Source: Archegozetes longisetosus
Taxonomy: Eukaryota; Arthropoda; Arachnida; Sarcoptiformes; Trhypochthoniidae
Direction: 5' to 3'
Assembly: GCA_018873245.2 (NCBI GenBank)
Contig: JAEMBT020000006.1
Coordinates: forward strand, 6,531,855 to 6,595,854
Length of the DNA: 64,000 bases
A program made the position numbers and the translations under genes. The notes under the pieces are model-generated. The model did not search any database. It was not told the DNA's origin and worked only from the letters and a program-made list of their open reading frames with translations. Shown here piece after piece: positions 10,540 to 23,224 of this stretch (positions are counted from its first letter, which is position 1; each line of letters begins with the position of its first letter).

Positions 10540-13500
10540 TCCTATTTGACTCAATTATATGAACTATGTTTTCACTTTAGAATCTTAGACTTGACGCAAA
10601 ATCAGCTTAAGGTTGTTTTTACTCTTATTACTAAAGCCGTTTTGATTAATTATTGAATTGAAGTTGTATTTTATCAATACATTTCTATTGAATACAAAAA
10701 CTGATTAGCCTCAAATCTATCAGTTAATTTTATCATTTATTTTATTCTTTTATTATCGAGTTTGTCGCATCTCATCAAAAGACTGAGTTTCTCAATCTTA
10801 AACTAAATAATGGTCGGTAAGTTCGTTGATCAGAATAAAATTTTTAGATTCTTAAATTTTCTTACTTTCAGATTTTTTCATTGTTGCTCGATTGCAAAGA
10901 ACGTGATTTTGATAAATTTCGAGCGAAACACATGCTGACAATAATGAAACTTTTTTTCCTTATGAACTGACTTACCGGATACATCATACAGTTTAAACTA
11001 CATTATTCGTTATATGTGCTAACAAAACTGGCACTTGGATAGTGCAGTCAAACCTCTCTAACTGGCATCAAATTAAATGTTTTTTTAAAGAGACTAAATA
11101 AATTTATAGTTAAAGGTTTACTCTTATTGTTTATTTGTGTGTTGAAATTTGACAGGTTTAACTGTAGTAATTGCATGATTGAATTGACTAAAGATCTAAG
11201 TGAAAAACTGACATCAAGTATGCTGTATTGTTTGTACGTTTGACCAACTGATGTATAGTTTGAAAAGTGGAAGCCACTTTAATATTTAAATATCATAATC
11301 TATTAATAATATTTTTGATCTTTCCTTCAGCTCACTTTCATTCAATTCAATTCTAAGCCTCAATCTCTATATTTGCTACAAACTGAAAACTAGTTCTTTT
11401 GTTTCACTGGTAGTCTGGTAGAAGACATTTATTTTTCTTGAATCAAGCTTAAGATAGAGTGATGAAAATTACAATAAATGATAATAGTTTTGCATAGATG
11501 TAATTGTTTTCACATAACAATAGTTTCTCATAATAGTTTAAGAATAAGCGATTCAATGATAACATATTATTTGAAATTCAACTATAACTAATGAATCATA
11601 GTTGTTGGGTTTTGGGTTATCTTGCAAATTATTGATATTTCTAATCATGGTCGACACTGAATAGTTACTCTCACCTCATATCATACATTATGTGGTGAAG
11701 AAGCACTATTTGAAAGGCAAATTATGATATTCTGGTACGTGAAACAATTATGAGGTAAATCATATTTATCTGGACCAAAATTGTGGTCATAACTAAAATC
11801 TAATCTAATCTATCCTAAATGATAATGCATATGAAATTTGATCAACTTAACAAACTTATACTGGAGTTAGGTGAATTATGCTTTTTTGTTCTAATATTGA
11901 AAATATTCAAAAGAATCTGGTCACATCTGTTAGCAAAGCTCAAAACTGATAATGCTGGAGACTACTTCAATAATTGAGTTCGTATGCCTGTGTAATTTAT
12001 TAGATTTCAAATTGAAGTGTTTGCAAAATTTCATCTACAACTCCAATAATTAAAGCACTATTTTCTGACCATAGCGTAAAATTTTTCCTGCGATAAACGG
12101 CAAAGTATGGCTACATCTGTTATTATATTTGTTCCTTAAAGCAATTTTTAATAAATGATCTAAACCTTACAAATGTTTATTAATTTCATACTATTTATGA
12201 AATAGCAATTTTCACACCTTAGTTACGCTAGTTTTTTATTAAAATATTAAAGATTATGGTACATATCCAATAAGGAAAGTTTATTGAAACAAAGTTGTCA
12301 GTGGTTTTAAACTAAGATTTTCGGATAAATCCTTATGTTCGTCAAATAGTAGAAAGACTTCAAACTCAATTTATAGGATCGTTTGTACGAAAACCTTTAA
12401 TCGGTTCATTAAACCACGACTTATTTGCTCGCAACTTCTGCTTTCGATTAAATATCGACCCATTCCTTTACAATTAGTAGCGTCAACGTTTCTGGACATC
12501 ATTTACTAGTGTTTAGGTATACGACTCTATCACAACTAGTTTTGTTTTGCAATTTAGAGGCAAAAAATTAGTTTTTTCAAATTTTAAAACAATATTATCC
12601 AACAATCTTTATCAAATGTGGACTAAAATGTGAGATTTTCTTTGACTTATTCTATACCCAGTCGAATAGTTTTGAACCATTCCTTTAAAACTATTACATT
12701 TATATTTTGTTGAGCCATTCCAGATGAAACATCATTCAATCCAATCGAGGCGTAAAATTTTTTCAAATAACAGTCTGAGTTTATATAAATTTTAAAAAAT
12801 AACAAAAATGTTGGATGTTTTAAGCTAAACAAAAGTTTAAAATTATTTGTCAACATCAACAATGATTAATTTATTGAAATAACTTAATAAAATGAATGCA
12901 AGCTATCTTTTACTGATATAAATCATGAATTATGTTACTTCTGTCTACCAATAATGATAGAGTTGAAATTACTTTTAGCCATATGTCATTTTATTGCAAA
13001 TATAGAGCAATACCTTTTTCACAATGTATGATCGCTTATTTCAAAACCAAATTTGAACAAGCATTTTATATATCATTATATTCTTTATGAAAAAACATTT
13101 GACACTATATATTTTTTCAAAAAAACTAAGTTTTAAGCTTCTGAGCTGGCGCTAAAGCAGATGCTTGAATTGAAGCGAACTCAAATTATCGTAATACAGC
13201 CTATCCACTAGTATTCCAATTTTTTCAAGATAGCAAAAAGAAAAAAGTCAACATTGTTTCTAAGGTTTCTCTAATGTTCGAATAACAAAAATTTGAAATC
13301 ATAGACGTTAGCTGAGAGGTAGCTAAAATTCGATACTAAACTTCCGAAATAATCTAGCTAAATTACTATTGATAGCAGATGATATAGAGACTTTGCAACA
13401 TTTTTCATATTGTAGTAATAGCGCTAACTATTTTTGTAAATCCTCAAAAGATTTTCAAAAATTATTACTAAGCTATTTCAAGCCCTGAGTTGTTTGTTGG

Positions 13501-14546
13501 CAACATATTTGTGAAAAATATATTCATATTTAAAAGAATATGGAGAGAATCGCATAATCTTCTATATGACTATTAAATCGTTTGCATACATTAAAACATT
13601 TCATATTCACTATCTTAAAACTAAATTCTTATATTCTCTATCAGACCATTTATTTAGGCTCTAAACTGTTAAAATTAATCGTTGCTCAATAATACTCAGT
13701 CATAACTGTGAAGCTATTGATCGCAAAACTCAATCTTTAAGTTCAGGATAATTGAGCTTGAGTGTAGATTCAGTTTTATAATAAACAACAATACTTTGAA
13801 AGAAACAAAATTCAACTTAGAATTACTATTTGAATTTGAAAATTGCAAGCAATAACTATTATTCTAATGATTTTATGAATCATTTATATAAGTTTTTCTA
13901 GGCTCATGGGAATGTTAGGGAATAATTTAATTTATAATTTGTGATAATTGTGCGGACGAATTACGAATGGAAATATACCCGAAAATAATTTTATAATCGG
14001 TAACGTTAGGTTAAAGCCCGAACTAGCCTTAAGAACAATAAAGTTGGAAACATATTTCTATTTATTGTTTGAGCTAATTAAGTTTTAAATTATTGTTGAT
14101 GAAAGTAAAAACAAACCAATTGAATATTCTAGGAATTGACAATTGAACCGTAGTAATAAAGAAAAGGAGTTGTTTAGTTAGATTGGCCTAAAGTGTATTG
14201 GGATCGAAGAAGTAAGGCAACAGAATAATAAAACATTCTCAAAAATAGTATCAATCATGATTTATGTCGACTTAGCAAAATATAAACCACTTCAATGGAG
14301 GCCATTCCTGGACCTAACGGTCACTTCTATATATGGGTCAGAAATACAACTCGACAATTGAAGAATAAACGATTTGAAAATAAAAGTTTCAGATCAAAAA
14401 TAAAAGTTCAGATTAAAAATAATGTTTACGACATATCGATTTTTCTCACTTCTAAGCTACCAAGTTCTAGAAATTATCAACAATTAATCAATATTTTCAA
14501 AGCTCTTTACTAGTCTTAAGACAACTGACTTGACCTATTCAAATAT
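10540..14546. other. Gene-free AT-rich region
   Basis: About 4 kb with no supported gene. Open frames here are short, lack recognisable motifs and have no convincing splice partners. It includes the 3' flank of the gustatory receptor. Confidence 0.45.
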
Positions 14547-14944
14547 TTGTTATGATCAGATCATCAAGTGATCGTTATGTAATTTTAATCTTTTTCATTC
14601 ATGTTTCTGTGTATTTGCGTTACACTGAGCTCGTTATCACTACAATACTGTGCAGAAACTAAAGTTACATCTATATAATAAAAGTACTCTTTGTCTGTAT
14701 ATCTGTATGTATGTCCACCACTGTGCAACTTAAGATCCACAAATTGCACAACCTTAATTTGTGGCATCGTTCGAATCAGAATGACTTGTGGACTCGACTT
14801 AGACTGTTTTGGTAACAGACAAGTGACCACTAGCCACTTTGCAAATTGAGAATTAATTTTTGTCATTTTCTCATTTTGTCACTTGATGCCTTCTAAATTG
14901 AATCTCTTTTAAATAAACACAAGCATCGTGTCTGATCATAACAA
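14547..14944. mobile_element. Candidate MITE with 14-bp terminal inverted repeats
   Basis: TTGTTATGATCAGA at 14547-14560 is repeated as its exact reverse complement at 14931-14944, enclosing 398 bp without a convincing gene. The interior includes a TCTGTATATCTGTATGTATG stretch near 14695 of the low-complexity type often found in non-autonomous transposons. No clear target-site duplication is visible. A chance inverted repeat is possible. Confidence 0.45.
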
Positions 14945-17632
14945 CGTAATATAAGCCGTCAGTGATAGGGGTTTTAAAATCCAAATTCAGGATAAAGTGA
15001 CTTAATTTATACTTTACTACTAAGATTCGTTTGAACTTTAATGTTTAAAAATTATAAATTGCAACCTAATTGCTGAGTCAGAATACAACACACGCATAAT
15101 GAGCATCATATATTATGGATTATGGACAAGCCATCAATATGACCAGTACTGTAGTTCGAGTTATCGCCCCTATAAAAATCCTGCTCTGACAAACTCGAAG
15201 ATTGAGATCAGCAATAATAATGCTTTAAACTTTACAATAGAGACCATCTCTTGTATACAAAAATACACATATTTTTTCAAAACGTAGATTATATGGCGGA
15301 GACCATAAGAATTACAATCTCAGTTGAAAATTTCAATTTAATTCAAAAATCATTTGAATAGGCTCCGATATAAGAATTATTTTCCACATCAACACTACCA
15401 AGGTTTGATCATTTGAAAGTAATCCAATTGATATTACATCTAAGTGTATGAACAGTCGTTCACATAAAAATACCAATTAACAGAATTGATTTCTCGAGAA
15501 TAGAGATACTGTAGTCTGTAGTCTCTACCAATGTTTACATATTAAGAGCATTAAATTAAGTTGACAGAAGTGGAAAAAATCTTAATTATTAAGGAGTACT
15601 GAGATTGGTCTGAAGAATATATAAAAAGATTTTGACCTATTTTGCGCAGATGTATCAGTGGTAAAGAGAAGTGATTCAAATGTAACTGAACGAACATAAC
15701 AACGATCTATACGATGATACCGATGAGAGCTATTTATGTTCATAACTACTGTCAGTTTCTCCACAATTTTTACAATATTCTACTTTTTATGGAAACTAAT
15801 TTCAAATGAAACTCTTATATATTGCTTATATATATATATGAATCGACCAAATATCGTATATATAAATGTGAGTCTAAGGGGAGAATGAATGACATTTCAT
15901 TTGAAAGAGATTCGAAGGGTTGGTCGCACGGCTTTGTGATCACCGAAGCGATGAGTCATGTAGAAAAGTTTTCATCCCCGAAGAAAAAAGATTATCATCA
16001 CAACCAGAAATGCATTGCCTTTATTATCACAATTGAGACTAGAATCAATTGTTACTTTGAATGCGGCAATTTTTATTACCGTTTTTTTTTCTCAGCCTTA
16101 AATGATTCACAGCTGGAAAGAATGCGCTTAGTGTTCTGCAATATCACGATGAGGTACTGCAATATCATATGAGGTATCGGAAATCATCAGAACCAACTTA
16201 TCAAATTATTACTTCCTTTCCATGAAAATGCATTCAACATTTGACACGTTTATACAGAACTCCTTCGACTCTAACAAATAGACAAATTTCATTTTCAGTA
16301 GATTTTAGTTAAGCTGAAAGTTTTCAACTGTTTTCAACTGTTTCGCTTTTCACTTCTATCACCATATTTTAATTCAAAGAATTTAATTTATTTTTACGAC
16401 TTATCGATTTGAGCTTTCATTACATTCTATCTCTGAATAAAATATGGGTTTATACGGGTGTAGAGCTTATTAAACGCCTTCGAGGAAAATAATGAACTAA
16501 TAAAAGCTAATATCATTATTCAATATGTTTAACTAGTATGAGCTTATCTTTTAAATGAAAAATAAAAGCCTCAACCAACCTATACACTTGCTAACACTCA
16601 AACGTCTAAATATACTCCAAAACTTCACAATTAATCAACTAATCAACTAAATGTTGAATACCTCTTCAAATCATCTCTATCTTCTATTTGAATGGTGAAT
16701 AATCTAATCAAAATTATTTATGCAATACGTGTTCTGTTTACTAAATACTAACGAGTATTTCTAATCAAAATTATTAGTCTATTCCACATCTATTTGAGTT
16801 TTACTTTTTTGTAAATTGAGTCCAAACTGTTAAAACGTTTAGAGCAAATAGTTTAGAGCAAATAATTGGATGTTTCACTGTTGGAGAAATAACCAAAAGA
16901 AATAGTTCAATTTAAAAATATATAATTACAATAAAAGGATGTTTTCGATTTACTCGAATACGGCCACTAACTTTTACAAGCCATCAATTACTTTAAATTG
17001 ACATGATATAAAACGCGAAAAATATTTTATTAGGTTTAACTTCAAATTTAGGTTATTTATTAAATGGCTCTATTTGAAGACATAAACTTTTCATTTACTT
17101 ATTCTCATGAAATCCAAGTCTGCTCTCAACAAAAGAGTTACTTAAGCTTTTTTGATAAATTGGATATCATTAGTCTTTCTTTTATTTTTTTTATCATTGA
17201 ATACCTAAATTTCATAAAGAATGAGTCAAAAGTATTAAAAAACTAAGCTCAAAGTTAATGCTGTCTATTTTTTAATGTTATCGTTATATTTGTGCATAAG
17301 AGGATAGAAAAACAAAAATTCAAAGCTTGCGAACAAATCGATTCAACTCTTACTACTAATTGTTACCTCAACTGTACTAAATTTTAGGCTTTTCACTAAA
17401 TAATCCCTCCAATACCTCTCTCACAATCCTAGCACAAAATTAATGAAGGCTCTCACTAAGAATAATTCAATCGAATGATCAAATTTTTGATTTTGTGCGA
17501 CTCTATGATTTCAGTTTAATAAGTCGTTAGTCGTTGTGAGTTTATAAAGTAGTAGTAATAGTGGAGCGAAACATAGTTTGTTGCATAGATACCACATGTT
17601 CCACAACTCACTTTCGTTTTGGTTCTGCTGAG
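14945..17632. other. Gene-free AT-rich region
   Basis: No supported gene. The open frame at 15822-16172 is not recognisable as a protein; its start overlaps a short TA-rich run near 15830 and reads like repeat-derived sequence. Confidence 0.4.
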
Positions 17633-17727
17633 AATCTCTAGTACGGAGTCTGTAGTGCGGAATCTCTAGTACGGAATCTGTAGCACGGAATCTTCAGTAG
17701 AGAATCTGTAGTGCAGAATCCGTACCC
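17633..17727. repeat. 14-bp minisatellite, about 6.7 copies
   Basis: Tandem units of 14 bp with consensus AATCTSTAGTRCGG: AATCTCTAGTACGG, AGTCTGTAGTGCGG, AATCTCTAGTACGG, AATCTGTAGCACGG, AATCTTCAGTAGAG, AATCTGTAGTGCAG and a decayed last unit. The spacing is constant, so expansion was by whole units. Confidence 0.9.
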
Positions 17728-20700
17728 TATTTTAGTAGAGCAGAACATTATAGCAATGGAATGACCCCAACATCGAAAATAACGTCACTTTCGCTTCTGC
17801 TTTATTCAAGCTTTTCAACATTTAGCAATCATCAGAGCTGAATGAATCAAAGTTGTTGCCATACATTGTGTATACATTAAAAAGCTTTAGCCTTTTGCAG
17901 TTAAGTTAACCGCATCGATCGTTAGTGAACAGTCACAAACTGCATAAGTGCTGTTCCGCTATAAATTTTCTTATTTCCCATTTCTCTACTTTATATAATA
18001 AAACTTGTTTTCAGCTAACAATCTCTTTCTTCAAACGTTATTAACAGTTTCTTTTGAAAGTTGAAATAAGTTGAAAAATGTGCATCGATTCTAATAATTA
18101 CATTTTTATTTGTGACTTTTGGAAACTCGACTCACGGGTTAGTCTAATCCATTACTAGGGTTGAAAAGTTATTAGAAAAGTTGATAATATAAGTGAATGA
18201 GTTTTTTAGGAAAAGTTTGAGTAGAATAAAATTGAGAAATTCTCTATATTTGAAGTAGAAAAGCAGAGAACATGTGTTATCTTATTCCCTAAAACATTCT
18301 GAAGCTGTTCAAATCCCTTATCTATCACTCCTCATAAATAATCTTTTATCGTTTGTACACTTTTGACTCAGCTCCGGAGAATGTGTTGACAATAAATTGT
18401 TTGGAATAAATAGTCCCAAATGCCAATTCTAGCTTTAGCTTAAATGCAAATCATCTGAAACACACATCGTATGAAACACTATTTGGATTTTTGTCGCTCC
18501 AAAACAAACCATTACTTGAAGTACTATTAAATACGAATATAAGTAATTAATGCTCTTTATTAAGCATCGATATTATCTCTTCCAACATATACTTAGAGCT
18601 AATATGATTTGAATAATAAATTTGGACATTAATAAAACTTTGCTCTCATTTTTGCCATTTATTTGATTGGCTGATCGATTGTACCTCAACAATAATGAGC
18701 ACTAAAATATTTATTTTATACTACTATGCATTTATTCATTTGTATACTTCACAAATACAAGTATAAAACTATTTACTTCACTTAATGGTTGGGATAATAC
18801 TGTACACTATCGTAACCTGCGTATAAAAGTGGATGATAAAACTTCAATACACTTGAACAGAGCTGGCTTTGAATAAAGAGTGGACTCCATCACATTGACT
18901 AAATAGAGTTTAAATTTGCATATTAAAAAAGAAATCGATCCCAAAAATCTTTATCACATTTTCACTAAAGTAATAAATACTTTCCTATATTCTATAAATA
19001 TATACTTATATTCAAAGCCAAATGACTCAAGCCCTCAAACTGTATTCAACAGTAACTTAAATGAACCGATCGGTAAATTGACGATACAGTGAAGAAATAT
19101 TGAAAAGTTTTCTCCGTTTGAGCAGACGTTTATGAAACGAAGAGAAGCTGGTGCTGAGGGCATCAAAGCGTCAAATATTTAGCGTTGTTATACGGCTCAA
19201 CGAGCATTCAGTATTAAAGAAGGAAAAAATTGTGGAGACCTCCAGGCAACTGATACATAAGGATAAACTGACTCTAGAGCCAAAATACTCTCTCAACTCT
19301 TACACTTCTATGTATCCGTCTATGTATCATAGTTTGAATTGGCATTCCACTGCGCCTCTAGTAGCATACAAAAATCCATTTTATTAAATACTTATTATAT
19401 CCTTTTTCATTACTCCTATACCAATTCTCTACTTTAATTTAATGGACTAACCAATCAGCTCGTTTTTAATAACTTTACTACAAATAGTTTGCTAAATACC
19501 ATTTTACTGAGCAATACTAGAATAAATCCTAGAATAAAAAACCGGGTCATTTCGCTGGAAACAATCACACACTTTTTATTATAGCTATTACTATACCCGT
19601 TATTATATATCATATACTTAATGCATTTTCCAAACATTTATACCATTGTTACAGTTTACTTAATTAATTTTTAAAATCTTCCTATTTATGTCCTCTTGCA
19701 GCAGTTGCTCTCCAACTTTCATCTCTTTCGACCATATCCTTCAAATGCTAAATTAAATCCTTTTTAGACAACATTTAAACTGTTTCAATTATTTCAGCTT
19801 GATTATTCCGGCTTGATTATTCCGGCTTGATTTTTTCAACTTGATTTTGTATTAAAACATGGTAATTACTGAAAATGATGATCGTCTGAATGGTTAGTAA
19901 TTGAAAAAAATGCAGTTGATCTTCTTTTCATTAAATTTAAGAGTTTACTCAAAATTCAATAATATTAATGATACTTGAAAAGTATTAACGCCATTAGTAT
20001 TTGTTGAGTCAGAAGCTGTTTTGATGTATTACTTGAAAATGTTTAATCACAATCAATTTTTCTATCCGGTAATTGTATCGCACTCTCTCAAACTTCTTTC
20101 CTCCTATTGTCTAGTCGTTGAATTTAAGATAAATTTCTAGCACTCATTACTTTATATTCGATTCGATAATTTCTCATCTTATTTTAGGGCCTTTAACAAC
20201 TGATCAGTAGAGAGTTGAAACATATTACGATACCAGAGTAGTACAGTAATTGAAACAAAAAGCAAGCAAAGTTACGGAAAATAGCCCATCAACAGCGAGT
20301 TTGTATACTTTGAGCTGGTTTTCTATTTAAAGTTTGGTTACTGTTATGGTTACTTGTATATGTATTTAAACGGATATATTAGTAATCCCTTAGATGGATT
20401 CTTATGGGTCTCCTTACTCTAGTTGCTGTGACTGGTTCTTGTTTGATAGAGTATACTTGTACATGAGAAATGCGTTATTCGTAAAGTTGTCTCTATGGTA
20501 AATCGTTAAAAGCATAATCTCTTAAAGATTGAAGGCTGAGTTTTTTATTTTCAATCATTATGAGTGATTTTATTTCTACATAATTAATTTTTCAAACATT
20601 AGGAATTGACGTGAGTCACATATTCTAAACTTAAAAGCCCTGATATTTTTTCAATATTCAATTCTGCGACACTTCTAATTATTGCCGAATTTTCCGAATT

Positions 20701-20930
20701 CTTTTAAGATTAGCTTTACTAACGCCTAGTTTTATTAGTTATTCGCTCGGAAACGTTACTATTTTTCAATTTGATTTTAGTAATAAGTCATTCAAGTGAT
20801 TCCACATCTACTACCACATCTAGTACAAGAATGACATTCATTTTATTTTTTTACTCTATCATCAGTTTATTCACATTAAAATGCTTCTCATTCCATATTT
20901 AATTAATGCAGTTTTGATTACAATTCCTTT

Positions 20931-20954
20931 ATATATATATATATATATATATAT
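20931..20954. repeat. (AT)12 microsatellite
   Basis: Uninterrupted AT dinucleotide run of 24 bases. Confidence 0.95.
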
Positions 20955-22985
20955 GACGAGGAGACGCTGAAAAGAAAAAAGTTTCATTATGATGATTTTC
21001 TTTTTTTTGCCAGATTATTCTCTGCTCTCTGGCTGACTTTAGTTTAGTTTCTCGATCTCCTCTTTCTGTAGAATGTAATGCAAGAAAGATGAAAAGTTAT
21101 CCAACTATAACTAGCGACACATCATTTGGTGGTTGTACTAGCATTCAACATCTATAGAATGGTTTTCTTTTCCTCTAGAGGATTATGACCAAATGACAAA
21201 TTATTGGTAGTGAGGACTGTTGATATTTTATATGAGAGCCCAGTACGTTGCTCTAGCCTTCAGTATTTGTTTCATGTTCGTTCGAACACTTTTCTAATCC
21301 TTATGCGATAAGATTATATATATTTTTTATATACCCCTATAATATTTATACTATATATAGACAACCAGTTTTAAACTTTCAATACTTTCCAAGTTGTTTC
21401 TCAATTTTATAAAAATGCAAATAATAGTTATTCAATTTAAAGCTGAAATTTTTTTTCCTCATTGAAAAATGATAAACGAGATAATACTATAATATGATCT
21501 ACAGCCACAATGAAAGCGGTTCTTTTCAATGAATAGCAAATGAATGCGTAACATGTAGTGAAACATCTCATTTATAATCGCATTCTTATATCAAAATGTT
21601 TTATGATTTGCTTTGACTCCCCATTCGGTGGTAAAGGCTTTAAGAATTTAGTTACATGAGTGACGCACAAAAATATTTGAAAGAAAAGCGAGAATCAGTC
21701 ACAAAAGTGGTAAGTAGGCCGTATCGGATGATCATTTTTCTAAGATCCTCAGTTCAAAGAGAAAGTTATGTTCGCCTTATGTGCACTACTGAATGATAGC
21801 ATGTAATATATATGCTTTTCCTTTTCCACTGGCAAAAGACTCTAACTTGTGAAGAGCGTGACGAAAGACGAATCAAGTTTTGCACTCAACCAAGTTGGAG
21901 ACCGATTGATGGTTGTGTGGATCGCCTCAGATTCTTGCTCAATTCAATGACTCTCCATCTCTTCCCCTCCACTTTCCACTTTACTGGTATTGCCAACTCT
22001 CACTATTGCTTACTCTTACTATTGCTTACTCTTACTATTGCCCCATTCTTTTCACTACAGTCTGCTGATTGCTAACACTGTATCGCTATATGTGTGATTG
22101 TGCTCAGCTTTCCATTGCTTACGTTGAAAATGTTTGACTTGTGAAATGCTCATCAAATTTACGTAAGCGAATGCATCATCATATCAAAGTGTGGTATGCC
22201 TTGGTTGAAAGTTGTGGTCATTAGTGTATTATTCGTTATCTAAAGCAAAAGATTTAGCAATAACTATAACGAATCTCGAATGGCTTTTACTCGCAATTTA
22301 ATATAACATTCTCTCTATTATTAGGACTCGCCTTTTGCTCGTTTATTACACACGGCTTATGGTACCATAAGAACATATAAAGTTATTTACAAATTCACTA
22401 TTCATTTAGCCTAATTATTAAACGATAGTAAATTTATTCACTTTCAGATCAGATAAGACAAAAGGCTCTGAAAATATGTTTTTTTGTGAGAGCTCCGTTG
22501 AGAACTTATGAGAAATGAGCTAATATAACAAATCTATTCTACTTCACTTTACTTTACTTTGCTTTAAACTGAGTGGGCTTCAAGTGAAAATTTAAAGTCA
22601 ACTTCACTTATGAGTTCAGAATTGAATTAGTTTTATTGTTATCTATTTTAATTTCATAAGCGATTAACTAATCTAATCAAACGACAATTACTCGAATAAT
22701 ACATTTAAATTAAATTAGGCTTGAATTTAATTTCGTAGAGAACCGATCGGAATGTGAAAAAATTAAAGAATAATATTTAAGAAGAGTTAAAAACACTTAT
22801 AATGGCAAACATGCGCACATTAGGCTCCCCTTTCATATAAGGCCAGTAGTTATTTGATCGAAGAATCAGTTTGGCTCAGCCTGAAGAGCACATGTGGTTA
22901 GTCGTGTTAGTCGTTTTGCAGTGCATCCATTCAGACATGAAATTGCAAGTTATATGCCTTATGCCTTAACTACAATTTCGCAATA

Positions 22986-23012
22986 CTTCTTCTTCTTCTT
23001 CTTCTTCTTCTC
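22986..23012. repeat. (CTT)9 microsatellite
   Basis: Trinucleotide CTT run about 210 bp upstream of the Dscam-like start codon. Confidence 0.9.
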
Positions 23013-23224
23013 CTAAGTAATGTTTAGGCATTGCATACAAATTGCAAACATAAAAATAGTAATGTTAGTCATTCAAGTAATGGTAAGCCTGTTGCCAATC
23101 CTGACTAACAGACCTAAAAGATTGTGAAACCGATATTTTCGAGTGGACACATAAAAAGAAGTGTTTAAAAGACCAGTTACAAGAAGCCATCAATAGAGGG
23201 TCGACCAGTGGTGACACTCTCAAT

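Larger units (their letters stand above)
17728..23224. other. Gene-free region upstream of the Dscam-like gene
   Basis: No gene that I can support. It contains small tandem repeats: a 14-bp unit GCTTGATTATTCCG at 19797-19850, a 16-bp unit ACTATTGCTTACTCTT at 22002-22042, an AT run and a CTT run. An open stretch at 19151-19387 has no recognisable domain. Any 5' untranslated exons or promoter of the Dscam-like gene should lie here but cannot be located from sequence alone. Confidence 0.4.

Noticed and set aside
18305..18320. tRNA B-box-like GTTCAAATCCC
   Set aside because: No A box or acceptor-stem pairing at the right distance; isolated matches are expected by chance.
19151..19387. 78-aa open frame with a Tyr/Ser-rich end
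   Set aside because: No ATG at its start, no family resemblance and no supporting splice sites, so it is kept only as a mention in the gene-free region.
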